Assembly: GCF_003052605.1 (NCBI RefSeq)
Contig: NZ_QASO01000039.1
Span: 1-60,235, forward strand
DNA length: 60,235 bases
Source of the DNA: Ectopseudomonas oleovorans
GTDB lineage: Bacteria > Pseudomonadota > Gammaproteobacteria > Pseudomonadales > Pseudomonadaceae
Direction: 5' to 3'
Under the pieces are notes generated by a model, which was given only the letters and a program-made list of their open reading frames with translations, was not told the origin of the DNA and did not search any database. Position 1 is the stretch's first letter; each line of letters begins with the position of its first letter. Positions 27,903 through 37,381 of this stretch are shown in pieces. The position numbers and the translations under genes were made by a program.

Positions 27903-30128
27903 TCATTTTTCCCGCCAGAAACGTGGCTCGCTTCGCAACCCTCGCGCCGTACCATGTTGCCCCAGGCGAATATGCAGGGCACCGTGCAACGCCGTGTCAT
28001 GCACCTCGACACCCGCAGCGCGATAGCGTGCAAGCACCTGCGGGTGAGGATGGCCGAAGGCGTTGTGGCGACTGCGGGTGATCAGCACATGCTGCGCTGC
28101 GACGGCATCGATGAACGCCTGGCTGGATGACGTGCGGCTGCCGTGGTGGGGAGCCAGTAGCCACTGCGAGGCCAGGGGCAAGTCAGCCTGCATCAGCGCC
28201 CGCTCGGCCTGTACGTCGATATCGCCGGTCAACAGCAGGCGTTCGCCCGCCGCCTCTATCTGTAGCACACAAGACAACTGGTTACCGGAGCCGGCCCGTT
28301 GCCACTGCCACAGCCTGAAGGTCACCTCGTTCCATTGCCAGCTCTGCCCTGACGCGCACGCTTCGGCGCCGAGGGCATCGGCCAGCCTTTGCGGCTCACC
28401 GCTGACAACCCTCGATACCGGCATCCCGGCCTTGATCGCGGCCGCACCACCGGCATGATCGTTATCGGCATGGCTGAGCAGCAGCAGATCGAGACGTCGC
28501 ACGTTCAGCGCGCGCAACGAAGGCAGGACAATACGCTCACCGGTATCGAAATCGCCAAAACGCGGCCCGGCATCGTAAAGCAATGCGTGCTCCCGGGTGC
28601 GCACCAGCACGGCCAGCCCCTGCCCGACATCCAGCACCCAGATGTCGGCACGCCCGTCGTCCAACTGCGGCGCCGGCAGAAACAATGCCGGCAATAGCAG
28701 CGCGATGCCGGGCCAGCGCAAGGGCACACCAGCCGGCAGCAGAAGCAGCAACGCGCCAGCCGCAGCCAATAGCCAGGCCCACAGCGGCAGGTTGCTGGGC
28801 AGCCAGGCCGGTAGCCAGGCTGCCATGGCGCCGAGCAGTTCGAACAACAGGTGCAATGCACCACCGGCCAGCCACAACACCCCTTCACCCAACAGCGGAA
28901 CAGGCAGCAGCAAAGTGCCCAACAACGCCAGAGGCACGACCACCATGCCCACCCAGGGCACAGCAATCAGGTTGGCCAGCGGCCCGCTACTGCTCACCGG
29001 CAGACCGAGGATCAACATCATCGGCAACAGGCCGATGGCCATGGTCCACTGCGCGCGCGTCAGACCACGCCACCACCCCCAGAGACCGAGACGACCACCG
29101 AATATCAGCACCAGAATCGCCACTGCCGAAAACGACAACCAGAACCCCGGTTGCAAGGACGCCAGTGGTTCCAGCAGCAGAACCACGATCAAGGCCAGCA
29201 GCAGCGGCCACCAGGCGCCCAGATGACGGAAACGCATACGCCATAGCAGTACCAGCGCGACCATCACGCAGGCTCGGCGCACCGGCACCTCGAAGCCGGC
29301 CAGAAAACCGTAGAGCAAGGCCCCGCTCAGGGCCAGGGCACAAGCACAGGGCAACCAGGGCAGGCGCCTGGGCCAGGCACCGAGCTTCGCCAGCAACGCC
29401 ACCAGGCCATAGAGAAAACCGGCCAGCAGCGCGATGTGCTGCCCCGAGATAACCATCAGATGCACCGTTCCGGTGTGCTGAAGCAGTCGCCAGTCTGTCG
29501 TGCTCAGACCCGAACCATCACCCAGAACCAGCGCCGCAATGGCGCCCTGCCGCTGAAAGGCCGGCACGACCAGCAGTTGCTGACGCAGGCTGTCACGCCA
29601 ACTGCCCAACCCTGTCGCGAATGACAGGCGCTCACCTGACTTGATCGTACCCGTAGCGCCGATACGCTGCGCCAACAGCCAGGCCTCGTAGTCGAAACGC
29701 TGCGGATTGACCGATCCGTGTGGGCGCTTCAGGTTGACCGCCACCCGCCAGCGCTCGCCGCCCTGCACCGGCGGCCCGCCATACCAGGCCAGGCGTAACC
29801 TTTGCGGCAGCTCGGCACGTCGGGAGTGCGCGTCTTCGAACTGGAAGCGCACCACGCCATCGGACACCTCCGGCAGACCGACCACGCGGCCCTCCAGCCA
29901 TAGGGTACGACCATCGAGTTGCGGATCGAGGCGGTCATCCAGTGCCGATTGCGCCGAACTGCACGCCCAGGCCAGACCGAGCAGAAAGAAGCCCAGCGGA
30001 TAAAGGCGCGATAGCAACAGTGCCAGACCGGCACAGGCTGCAATCAATAACAGCCAGCCTGGCGGCAAAGCCGGCAAAAAACGCAGCGTGAGCAAGCCCA
30101 GGGCCAGCGCCAACATCCCTGTTCGCAT
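27903..30128 (-). CDS. comEC: ComEC/Rec2 family DNA uptake channel
   Basis: 741-residue inner-membrane protein. An N-terminal region with early transmembrane helices and an OB-like DUF4131 segment is followed by the Competence domain (multiple helices from about residue 210, including TGTVHLMVISGQHIAL) and a C-terminal metallo-beta-lactamase-like domain with LLLSHADNDHAGG. It carries single-stranded DNA into the cell during transformation. It is the first gene of the envelope operon and starts with ATG at 30128. Confidence 0.94.
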   Translation of the reverse strand: MRTGMLALALGLLTLRFLPALPPGWLLLIAACAGLALLLSRLYPLGFFLLGLAWACSSAQSALDDRLDPQLDGRTLWLEGRVVGLPEVSDGVVRFQFEDAHSRRAELPQRLRLAWYGGPPVQGGERWRVAVNLKRPHGSVNPQRFDYEAWLLAQRIGATGTIKSGERLSFATGLGSWRDSLRQQLLVVPAFQRQGAIAALVLGDGSGLSTTDWRLLQHTGTVHLMVISGQHIALLAGFLYGLVALLAKLGAWPRRLPWLPCACALALSGALLYGFLAGFEVPVRRACVMVALVLLWRMRFRHLGAWWPLLLALIVVLLLEPLASLQPGFWLSFSAVAILVLIFGGRLGLWGWWRGLTRAQWTMAIGLLPMMLILGLPVSSSGPLANLIAVPWVGMVVVPLALLGTLLLPVPLLGEGVLWLAGGALHLLFELLGAMAAWLPAWLPSNLPLWAWLLAAAGALLLLLPAGVPLRWPGIALLLPALFLPAPQLDDGRADIWVLDVGQGLAVLVRTREHALLYDAGPRFGDFDTGERIVLPSLRALNVRRLDLLLLSHADNDHAGGAAAIKAGMPVSRVVSGEPQRLADALGAEACASGQSWQWNEVTFRLWQWQRAGSGNQLSCVLQIEAAGERLLLTGDIDVQAERALMQADLPLASQWLLAPHHGSRTSSSQAFIDAVAAQHVLITRSRHNAFGHPHPQVLARYRAAGVEVHDTALHGALHIRLGQHGTARGLRSEPRFWREK

Positions 30129-30254
30129 CCATCCTCCCTGCTCATCGAGCTACGGCGGGCGCGTCCGACGCTCACCTCCGGTCACAATATGGAAACGCCG
30201 CTCATGCGCAAAGCATGCATAATACCGGCGCTTTTGCCTGCTCAGAGACTCTTC

Positions 30255-30782
30255 ATGCCGCGTCGCTTATTCAAACGCTACATGCCCGACCCCGACAGCA
30301 TCAAGACTAACAAGTCCCTGCGTTTTCTCGGCAAGCTGATTCACGATCCCAACCTGTGGCATCTCAATCGCCACTCGGTAGCGCGCGGCATGGCCATCGG
30401 ACTGTTCTGGGCGATGATCCCAATGCCGATGCAGATGCTGGCCGCCGCCGCCGTGGCCATTCCGCTGCGCGCCAACCTGCCGATCTCCATCGGTCTGGTC
30501 TGGCTGACCAACCCCATCACCATGCCGCCTGTTTTCTATTGCACCTACAAACTGGGCGCGTGGATCATGCAGACGCCGCCGGTGCGCATGCCGCAAACCC
30601 TGAGTCTGGAATGGATCACGGCCGAGGCGGCAGTGCTGTGGAAACCACTGTACCTGGGCTCCTTCGTCGCGGGAATCATCCTAGCGACACTGGGCTACGT
30701 CCTGACCATGCTCTACTGGCGCTGGTGGGTCCAGCGCAGCTGGCGCAAGCGCCAGGAAAAGCGTCACCAACAACGTCACTGA
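30255..30782 (+). CDS. DUF2062 domain membrane protein
   Basis: 175-residue protein with a DUF2062 domain: basic N-terminus, SVARGMAIGLFWAMIPMPMQM and LTNPITMPPVFY, then two or three hydrophobic helices. Function unknown. MPRRLFKRYMP at 30255 is the likely start; the in-frame start at 30189 adds a segment unlike the family. It is divergent from comEC and convergent with lolE. Confidence 0.88.
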   Translation: MPRRLFKRYMPDPDSIKTNKSLRFLGKLIHDPNLWHLNRHSVARGMAIGLFWAMIPMPMQMLAAAAVAIPLRANLPISIGLVWLTNPITMPPVFYCTYKLGAWIMQTPPVRMPQTLSLEWITAEAAVLWKPLYLGSFVAGIILATLGYVLTMLYWRWWVQRSWRKRQEKRHQQRH

Positions 30783-30812
30783 AAAAAAGCCGTCGAAATC
30801 GACGGCTTTTTT
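30782..30812. terminator. Bidirectional terminator between the DUF2062 gene and lolE
   Basis: AGCCGTCGA and TCGACGGCT form a perfect 9-bp stem flanked by A and T tracts on both sides. Confidence 0.93.
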
Positions 30813-30816
30813 ATGC

Positions 30817-32061
30817 TTACTCGTAACGTAGCGCTTCGGCTGGCTGTACTTGCGCCGCCCGCCAGGATGGGTAGAGCGTGGCGAGGAAGCTCAGGATCAA
30901 TGCCGCCGAACAGATCAGCACCACATCCAGCCATTGCAGGTCAGACGGCAGGCTGCTGATGAAGTACACATCGGCACTCATCACCTGCTGCCCGGCGAAC
31001 GACTCCAGCCAGGCTACCAGCGCACTGACATTGAGCGCCGCCAGGACGCCGAGTACAGTACCGATCAGCGTGCCGACCAGACCGATCACCGAGCCCTGCA
31101 CCATGAAAATCGCCATGATCTGCCGTGGCGTTGCGCCCAGCGTACGCAGGATGGCGATATCGCCGCCCTTGTCGGCGACCACCATGATCAGGGTGGCGAT
31201 GATGTTGAATGCCGCGACGGCAACGATCAGCAGCAGCAGCAGCCCGATCATGGTCTTTTCCATCTTCATCGCACTGAACAGGCTGCCCTGGGTGTGGGTC
31301 CAGTCGTCGGCACGGTAATCGGCGCCCAGCTGTGCCAGCAGCGCCTTGGACACCTGCGGCGCCTGATACAGGTCCTTCAGCGCCAGGCGGATGCCCGGCA
31401 CGGTGCCCTCCGGCAGGCGCTGCATCGCTGCCGCATCGGCGACGTTGATCAGCGCCAGTGAGCTGTCCAGCTCGGCACCGACCTTGAATACCGCTGCCAC
31501 ATTCAGCCGCTGCATGCGCGGGGTGACGCCGCCGGGCGCATTGCTCAGCTCGGGAATGATCAGCGTCAGCTTATCGCCTACCTGCAGGCCAAAACGACGC
31601 GCGGTGATGTCACCGATCACCACGCCGAACTCACCCGGCTGCAGATTGTTCAGACTGCCCTGACGGATGTGCTCGGGCAGGATCGATACCTTGCCCTCCT
31701 CCACTGGGTCGATGCCGTGGATCTGGATCGGCTGCATCAGCCCGCGATGCGAGAGCATGCCCTCCAGCTCGGCATAAGGCGCCGCGGCCTGTACCTGCGG
31801 ATTGGCCATGGCCTTGTCCGCCAGGGCGCGCCAGTCGGCGACCGGCTCGGCGCCGTAGAGCATGGCGTGCGGCACCATGCCGAGAATGCGCGAGCTCATT
31901 TCCTTCTGGAAGCCGTTCATTACCGACAGCACCACGATCATCGCCAGCACACCAAGCGCCAGGCCGATCATCGAAGTCAGCGAAATAAAGGAGATGAAAT
32001 GGTTGCGGCGCTTGGCCCGTGTGTAGCGAGCGCCGATAAAGATACTCAGCGGACGAAACAT
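30817..32061 (-). CDS. lolE: Lipoprotein-releasing ABC transporter permease LolE
   Basis: 414-residue permease of the LolCDE complex, which extracts lipoproteins from the inner membrane for LolA. MacB/FtsX architecture: an N-terminal helix (about residues 25-50), a large periplasmic domain and three C-terminal helices including [17 protein letters not shown]. It is paralogous to the gene at 32767-34014, with very similar C-terminal halves. Assignment as LolE rather than LolC follows position after lolD. Confidence 0.9.
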   Translation of the reverse strand: MFRPLSIFIGARYTRAKRRNHFISFISLTSMIGLALGVLAMIVVLSVMNGFQKEMSSRILGMVPHAMLYGAEPVADWRALADKAMANPQVQAAAPYAELEGMLSHRGLMQPIQIHGIDPVEEGKVSILPEHIRQGSLNNLQPGEFGVVIGDITARRFGLQVGDKLTLIIPELSNAPGGVTPRMQRLNVAAVFKVGAELDSSLALINVADAAAMQRLPEGTVPGIRLALKDLYQAPQVSKALLAQLGADYRADDWTHTQGSLFSAMKMEKTMIGLLLLLIVAVAAFNIIATLIMVVADKGGDIAILRTLGATPRQIMAIFMVQGSVIGLVGTLIGTVLGVLAALNVSALVAWLESFAGQQVMSADVYFISSLPSDLQWLDVVLICSAALILSFLATLYPSWRAAQVQPAEALRYE

Positions 32062-32774
32062 CAGAGGGTCACCAGCTTGCCGTCCTGCAGGCTGAGCACG
32101 CGATCCATCTGGCGGGCCAGCTGCATGTCGTGGGTCACCACCAGGAACGCGGTGTTGGAGTCGCGGCTGAGTTCGCGCATCAGCTCCTGAATGCCTTCAG
32201 CGGTGTGCTGGTCGAGGTTACCGGTGGGCTCATCGAGCAGCACCAGCCCTGGGCGGTTGACCAGGGCACGGGCAATGGCCACGCGCTGACGCTCACCACC
32301 GGACAGTTCGGACGGTTTGTGATTGAGACGATGCCCAAGCCCGACTCGCTCGAGCAGCTTGGTGGCACGGTCACGCGCTTCGCTGATCGACGTCTTGCCG
32401 ATCAGCAGCGGCATGCAGGCATTTTCCAGCGCGGTAAATTCGGCCAGCAGGTGGTGAAACTGGTAGACGAAGCCCAGCGCGCGGTTGCGCAGCAGACCTC
32501 GTGCGGTCTCGCTCAGCGCCGAGAGTTGCTCGCCGGCCAGCCACACGCTGCCTTCGCTGGGCGTATCCAGGCCACCAAGCATGTTCAACAGGGTGCTCTT
32601 GCCGGAACCGGAGCTGCCGACGATGGCCACACGTTCACCGGGGAAGAGTTCCAGCTCGAGGCCATCGAGCACCACCACCGACTCGGGACCCTCGTCGTAA
32701 CGCTTGCTCAGGTTGCGACAACTGAGCACGGCATTGTGCTGTTTCATGGCGTTCTGGTTCATGGACTCACTCAT
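32061..32774 (-). CDS. lolD: Lipoprotein-releasing ABC transporter ATPase LolD
   Basis: About 237-residue ABC ATPase. Walker A GSSGSGKS, the Q-loop region FVYQFHHLL, signature [14 protein letters not shown] and Walker [13 protein letters not shown] are present. It powers LolC/LolE. The ATG at 32774 overlaps lolC by 8 nt and has GAGG upstream; starts at 32762 or further in are possible. It overlaps lolE at its end. Confidence 0.95.
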   Translation of the reverse strand: MSESMNQNAMKQHNAVLSCRNLSKRYDEGPESVVVLDGLELELFPGERVAIVGSSGSGKSTLLNMLGGLDTPSEGSVWLAGEQLSALSETARGLLRNRALGFVYQFHHLLAEFTALENACMPLLIGKTSISEARDRATKLLERVGLGHRLNHKPSELSGGERQRVAIARALVNRPGLVLLDEPTGNLDQHTAEGIQELMRELSRDSNTAFLVVTHDMQLARQMDRVLSLQDGKLVTL

Positions 32775-34014
32775 AGCGCAGGGCCTCGGCCGGCTGGGTA
32801 CGCGCAGCACGCCAGGCTGGATACAGGGTGGCGAAGAAGCTCAGCAGCAACGCCGCGGTACAGACCATCACCACGTCGGCGCTCTGCAGTTGCGAGGGCA
32901 GGTAATCGATGAAGTAGACATCGGCATTGAGAAACTTGATGCCCAGCAGACGCTCGATGCCGGCGATCAGGCTGCTGACGTTGAGCGCTGCGAGAATCCC
33001 CAGCACGGCGCCGATCAAGGTGCCGACCACACCGATCACCGTGCCCTGTACCATGAAGATGGCCATGATCTGCCGCGGCGTGGCGCCGAGGGTGCGCAGG
33101 ATGGCGATGTCGCCCTTCTTGTCGGTCACCACCATCACCAGGGTGGAAATGATATTGAACGCGGCCACCGCGACGATCAGCAGCAGGAGCAGACCGATCA
33201 TGGTCTTCTCCATGCGAATGGCCTGGTAAAGGTTGCCGTGGGTACGGGTCCAGTCGCGGGCATAGAAATCGCCGTCGAGGGTCTGGGCGATCTCCCAGGC
33301 GCTGCGCGGCGCCTGGAACAGGTCATCGAACTTCAGGCGCAGGCCCTGCACCTGATCCGGCTTCCAGCGCTGCAGGCGCGCCAGGTCACTGATGTTGGCC
33401 AGAGCCAGTGCACCATCGATCTCGCCAGCACCGACGTGGAAGATGCCGGTCACGGTAAAGCGCTTCAGACGCGGGAACATGCCGGCGGGGGTCACGGTGA
33501 CCTCGGGCGCGACAAAGGTGACCTTGTCACCCAGCTTCAGGCCCAGCTTGGCCGCCGCCTTGTCGCCGATGACCATGGCGAAATCACCTGGCTGCAGGCT
33601 GTCGAGACTGCCCTGCTGGAAGAAACCGTCGATGATCGACACCTTGCGTTCCTGCTCAGGATCGATGGCATTGATCAGCACCTTCTGCACCTTGCCGTCG
33701 TGTGTCAGCAGGCCCTGCATCTGAGTGAAGGGTGCCAGCGCCTCGACGCGCGGATGGCGCTCGACCTGTCGCGCCAATGCCGGCCAGTCGCTGACCGGGG
33801 TCGGCGATTCGACCGTGGCGTGAGGAATCATCCCCAGCACCCGAGTGCGCATTTCATGGTCGAAACCATTCATCACCGACAGCACCAGGATCATTACCAT
33901 CACCCCGAGGGTGAGGCCGAGCATGGACGTCAGGGAAATGAAGGAGACGAAGTGGTTGCGACGCTTGGCCCGCGTGTAGCGCGTACCGATGAATACGAAC
34001 AGAGGTCTGAACAT
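32767..34014 (-). CDS. lolC: Lipoprotein-releasing ABC transporter permease LolC
   Basis: 415-residue permease with the same architecture as its downstream paralogue: N-terminal helix, periplasmic domain and three C-terminal helices, ending [10 protein letters not shown]. It is the first gene of the lolCDE operon. The upstream region holds a degenerate MITE-like repeat (about 34110-34216). Confidence 0.9.
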   Translation of the reverse strand: MFRPLFVFIGTRYTRAKRRNHFVSFISLTSMLGLTLGVMVMILVLSVMNGFDHEMRTRVLGMIPHATVESPTPVSDWPALARQVERHPRVEALAPFTQMQGLLTHDGKVQKVLINAIDPEQERKVSIIDGFFQQGSLDSLQPGDFAMVIGDKAAAKLGLKLGDKVTFVAPEVTVTPAGMFPRLKRFTVTGIFHVGAGEIDGALALANISDLARLQRWKPDQVQGLRLKFDDLFQAPRSAWEIAQTLDGDFYARDWTRTHGNLYQAIRMEKTMIGLLLLLIVAVAAFNIISTLVMVVTDKKGDIAILRTLGATPRQIMAIFMVQGTVIGVVGTLIGAVLGILAALNVSSLIAGIERLLGIKFLNADVYFIDYLPSQLQSADVVMVCTAALLLSFFATLYPAWRAARTQPAEALRYE

Positions 34015-34109
34015 GTCGGAGAGATTCGGGAAAAGAAAAAACGTCCTTGTGGCAGGGCCAGGTCAGCAGCCTTACACTCAGAAGCAACTCAAAGCCTGCT
34101 GCGTATCGG

Positions 34110-34216
34110 GCATGCTGCGTTAAAGACACTTGGAAAGTCGCTTATGACCAGCGCGCTTCAGTGTGGCCCCGAAGGGGCGAGCGAAGCGAGCAATGCTCGT
34201 TTACCATTCGTAACCG
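34110..34216. repeat. Degenerate relative of the MITE-like elements
   Basis: The order gcgttaaa, cgcgctt, CCCCGAAGGGG, cgagcgaagcgag, tgctcgtttac, cgtaac parallels the inside of element B at 16044-16126. The terminal repeats are not recognisable, so limits are approximate. It lies between lolC and the divergent PilZ gene. Confidence 0.5.
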
Positions 34217-34306
34217 AGGCTTGTTCGACGACACTTGCCTGGCACGCATCCAGTTCGCGAGACTTTCAACAGGGTCTTCGACCACCACCGCTTTCATGGG
34301 TTCGCC

Positions 34307-34873
34307 ATGTCGACTAACGATGTAGATGATCGCCGCGAATACTATCGTATCGACGATACGATCGCACTGGAATTCAGCCTGCTGTCGGGGGCCGAGGCCC
34401 ATGCCAGCGACGCGCTCCACGATCCATCGCCGCTGTTCAACCTGCTCAGCGACCTGCACCTGATGGACTTCGAATCCCAGCATCTGCTGCGCCATATCAC
34501 TGAGCGCGACCGTACCCTGGCCAACTACCTGAAGGTGATCAACAAACGCATCGACCTGCTCGGCCAGGCTGTGGCGCAAAGCCTGCTACGGGACATCGGT
34601 GCACCGCGCCAGGTATCGCTGTCCGAAGGCGGTATCAGCTTCAATAACGCCCAGCCCGTGGCGCCGGGCAGCCATCTGGCGATCAAGATGGTGCTTATGC
34701 CACAAGCACTCGGCCTCCTGCTGCGTGGTCAGGTGGTGCACTGCAGCCAACGCGCGGACGGCCAATTCGAGATCGGCACCGAGTTCGAAGCGTTGACCGA
34801 CGCACAGCGCCAGTTACTGGCTCGGCATATCCTGCAGAAGCAGGCTCTGGAGCGTCGCCAAGCCCGCGAATGA
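34307..34873 (+). CDS. PilZ domain protein
   Basis: 188-residue cytosolic protein beginning DDRREYYRIDDTIALEF, an RREYYR-type segment as in c-di-GMP-binding PilZ domains, with the C-terminal half (SLSEGGISF, GQVVHC, EIGTEFEAL) forming the barrel. The middle helical part (LLSDLHLMDFESQ) is a family extension. The target is unknown. The frame is open to 34235, but ATG at 34307 gives the family start. Adjacent to lolC, as in other Pseudomonas. Confidence 0.85.
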   Translation: MSTNDVDDRREYYRIDDTIALEFSLLSGAEAHASDALHDPSPLFNLLSDLHLMDFESQHLLRHITERDRTLANYLKVINKRIDLLGQAVAQSLLRDIGAPRQVSLSEGGISFNNAQPVAPGSHLAIKMVLMPQALGLLLRGQVVHCSQRADGQFEIGTEFEALTDAQRQLLARHILQKQALERRQARE

Positions 34874-34892
34874 CACTCGCCAAGGAACCGCC

Positions 34893-35195
34893 ATGTATCG
34901 TCTCGCACTGCTCCTCACCCTACTCGCCCCTACTGCTCTGTTGGCCGACACCCTGACCATTCCCCTGGGCAGCCAGGGTGCCGATCTCGACGCCAGCAAC
35001 CTGCCGCATAGAGGCCAGTCCAAGCGTGCGGTACTGGAGCGTTTCGGCCTGCCCGATGAAGAGCACAAGCCCGTCGGCCAGCCGCCGATCACACGCTGGG
35101 ACTACCGCGATTTCAGCGTCTATTTCGAATACGATCACGTGATCAACAGCGTGCGCCATCACCAGCCACGTCACCTCGACACCGCCAAGGAGTAA
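34893..35195 (+). CDS. Small periplasmic protein, BamE/OmlA-like
   Basis: 100-residue protein with a clear signal peptide (YRLALLLTLLAPTALLA then DTL, cleavage near residue 19). The mature part contains GQSKRAVLERFGLPDEE and WDYRDFSVYFEYD, which resembles the SmpA/OmlA fold (Gx-s-xx-V...lG-P...W-Y). Function unknown. It ends 2 nt before the glycerophosphodiesterase start, so the two are co-transcribed. Confidence 0.8.
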   Translation: MYRLALLLTLLAPTALLADTLTIPLGSQGADLDASNLPHRGQSKRAVLERFGLPDEEHKPVGQPPITRWDYRDFSVYFEYDHVINSVRHHQPRHLDTAKE

Positions 35196-35197
35196 CA

Positions 35198-35917
35198 GTG
35201 ACTCTCATCTACGGCCATCGCGGCGCCAAGGGCGAAGCCCCGGAAAATACCCTGGCCAGTTTCCAGCGCTGCCTGGAACACGGCGTCGACCGCTGCGAGC
35301 TGGATCTGCATCTGTCGCGCGACGGCGAACTGATGGTGATCCACGACCCGACGCTCAAGCGCACCACCGGTCTGCGCGGCAAGGTGGTCGAACACGACGC
35401 CGCCGAGCTGATCAAATACGATGCACGCAAGGGCGGCCCAGGCTGGGTGCGCCCCTGCCCCATTCCGCGCTTGGAAGAATTGTTCCAGCAGTGCAAGTTC
35501 GAGCATTGGCAGCTGGAGGTGAAAAGCGCCTCGAAAGTGCGCGCCGCGCGCACCGTGCTGGCCATCTCGGAGCTGGTCGAGCGCTTCGGCCTGCGTGAGC
35601 AGATCACCATCACCTCCAGCTCGCGGGAGGTACTCAAGGCCGCGCGCGAACTGACCCCGCAGTTGCAGCTCGGTCTGGTTGCCGAGTACGCCTGGCTCGA
35701 CCCACTGAAAGTAGCGGCGCATTACGACTGCCACCTGCTGGCGCTGAACTGGACGCTGTGCACCCCGGAGCGCCTGCTCAAGGCGCAGAAGCAAGGACTG
35801 CACGTGTCGGTATGGACGGTCAACGAGCCGGCGCTGATGCGCCGCCTGGCCGACTTCGGTGTCGACAGCATCATCACCGACTTCCCCGGCATCGCGGTGC
35901 AGACGCTGCGCGGCTGA
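35198..35917 (+). CDS. Glycerophosphodiester phosphodiesterase
   Basis: 239-residue cytosolic GDPD of the UgpQ type releasing glycerol-3-phosphate from deacylated phospholipids. YGHRGAKGEAPENT carries the metal- and substrate-binding residues, ELDLHLSRDGELMVIHDPTL the catalytic His, and GVDSIITDFPG ends the barrel. The start is GTG at 35198 with AAGGAG 5 nt upstream. Confidence 0.92.
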   Translation: MTLIYGHRGAKGEAPENTLASFQRCLEHGVDRCELDLHLSRDGELMVIHDPTLKRTTGLRGKVVEHDAAELIKYDARKGGPGWVRPCPIPRLEELFQQCKFEHWQLEVKSASKVRAARTVLAISELVERFGLREQITITSSSREVLKAARELTPQLQLGLVAEYAWLDPLKVAAHYDCHLLALNWTLCTPERLLKAQKQGLHVSVWTVNEPALMRRLADFGVDSIITDFPGIAVQTLRG

Positions 35918-36298
35918 GCCTTAGCGCCCTCCCCCCCGGCCCCTCTCCCGCAAGCGGGAGAGGCGAGCAAGCCAGAACAGCCCGGGCTACGAACACAATG
36001 CAGCCAGCACATGCAGCGCGCCCTCGAAAAGTGCCGTTTGGCGGCCCCAAAATGGCGCCACCAAAGATCGACTGATCGATGCTTATTTCTTGTTAATCAA
36101 ATGGCTATGCGCGAAATTGACCATCCTGAGCCGCATCGAGAAGGCCCCATCACAGGGCATTTCGCGACCTTCGCGCACCAGCAAAATGCAATCGCTATAC
36201 CAAACACCAAACCGGTCACTTCACGACTATTCTTGCGGAACCCTCACGCTGCATAGCACTCGTAAACAGTACATACCCAACGCAGAGGACTCCTCACC
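35918..36298. other. Non-coding gap before the yqjD-like operon
   Basis: No convincing gene. A palindrome CTCTCCCGC-AA-GCGGGAGAG lies near 35942-35961, a common dispersed proteobacterial repeat that may act as a terminator for the upstream gene. AT-rich sequence around 36080-36105 and the putative promoter at 36238-36264 occupy the rest. Confidence 0.5.
36238..36264 (+). promoter_or_regulatory. Possible AlgU (sigma-22/E) promoter for the yqjD-like operon
   Basis: GAACCC (36238-36243), 16 bp, then TCGTA (36260-36264) loosely fits the AlgU pattern GAACTT-N16-TCTGA, 35 nt before the gene. YqjD-type genes are stress-induced in other bacteria. The match is imperfect. Confidence 0.3.
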
Positions 36299-36616
36299 AT
36301 GCCACGCAAAGCCGCTACTCCAAGCACCAAGGACGCCCTGCTGGATGAATTCCAGGCTCTGGTCAGCGACACCGAGAAGCTCCTGCAACATTCCGCCAGC
36401 CTGGCTGGTGAACAGGCCGAAGCGCTGCGCGATGACATTCGCAGCAGTCTTGACCGTGCCCGTGACACCTTGCACAAAGCCGAGTCCGGCCTGCGCGAAC
36501 AGGGCAAGATCGCCGTCGACGCCACCGAGGATTACGTGCACAAACACCCGTGGCAGGCGCTCGGCCTGTCGGCCGCTATCGGCCTGGTGCTCGGCCTGCT
36601 GATCAGCCGCCGTTGA
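36299..36616 (+). CDS. DUF883 family protein (ElaB/YqjD type)
   Basis: 105-residue membrane-anchored protein: a long helical, coiled-coil-like body (about residues 10-80) and a C-terminal transmembrane helix, HPWQALGLSAAIGLVLGLLISRR. E. coli relatives tether ribosomes to the inner membrane in stationary phase. It leads a three-gene set with YqjE- and YqjK-like proteins, as in enterobacteria. Confidence 0.92.
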   Translation: MPRKAATPSTKDALLDEFQALVSDTEKLLQHSASLAGEQAEALRDDIRSSLDRARDTLHKAESGLREQGKIAVDATEDYVHKHPWQALGLSAAIGLVLGLLISRR

Positions 36617-36624
36617 CAGCGCCC

Positions 36625-36984
36625 ATGTCCAACGGCCCCTCGCCACGGCGCCTGGGAGCAGCCCTGCTGGGCCTGCTCCAGGGCCACGTGGCGCTGCTGG
36701 CCCATGAACTCGAAGACCAACGCGACCAGGCACTGCGTGCGCTGCTCCTTGGCGGTCTGTGCCTGGCCTTCGCCCTGCTCCTGCTGATAGGTCTGTCCGC
36801 TCTGCTGCTGATCGTCTACTGGGATACGCACCGCCTGGCAGTCGCCACCGGCCTGTGCCTGTTCTACGGCTTCGGTCTGCTCGGCTGCGGCGCCTGGCTG
36901 CTGACCAGTCTGCGCAACGCCGAGCCGCCGTTCAGCGCCAGCCTTGAAGAACTGCAACGTGACCGCGAGCAACTGCTGCCATGA
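36625..36984 (+). CDS. Phage holin family / YqjE-like membrane protein
   Basis: 119-residue protein with two hydrophobic helices (LLLGGLCLAFALLLLIG and the LFYGFGLLGCGAWLL region) between helical ends. YqjE-type proteins follow YqjD. The frame is open from 36550, but ATG at 36625, 9 nt after the previous stop, is the natural start. It overlaps the next gene by 4 nt. Confidence 0.88.
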   Translation: MSNGPSPRRLGAALLGLLQGHVALLAHELEDQRDQALRALLLGGLCLAFALLLLIGLSALLLIVYWDTHRLAVATGLCLFYGFGLLGCGAWLLTSLRNAEPPFSASLEELQRDREQLLP

Positions 36985-37280
36985 CGCCGACCCTGCCTCC
37001 AGGCGCCTCGCGCCGTGAACTTCGTAAAGCCGTGCTGCGCATGCGCCTGGAAATGCATCGCCAGGAACTGCGGCATGAAATCCTGCAGATCACTCATCCA
37101 CTGCAACAGGTACGCGAGTACGGGCAGCGGCTGCGCCAGGGCAATGCACCCTTTTTGCTCACTGGCGGCGCATTGACACTGGCCGGACTGCTCGGCGGTA
37201 AACGCGGTTGGCGTCGCTGGTTGCGCCTGGCATTGATCATTGCGCCACTACTTCGGCGTCGGCAAAGCGGCATCGACTGA
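36981..37280 (+). CDS. YqjK-like small protein
   Basis: 99-residue basic protein, helical at the N-terminus (RRELRKAVLRMRLEMHRQELRHEI) with a hydrophobic segment in the middle (FLLTGGALTLAGLLGG). The third member of the yqjD-yqjE-yqjK arrangement by position. The ATG overlaps the previous stop (ATGA). Function unknown. Confidence 0.8.
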   Translation: MTPTLPPGASRRELRKAVLRMRLEMHRQELRHEILQITHPLQQVREYGQRLRQGNAPFLLTGGALTLAGLLGGKRGWRRWLRLALIIAPLLRRRQSGID

Positions 37281-37381
37281 AACGCTGATTGATCTAGACC
37301 TGGGCTGGCCGCGATCTTGCTAGGTTGAGCCACTCTGCCACCATCTGGTGGCTCAACCGCTGAGCGCTAAGGAAATCCCAG

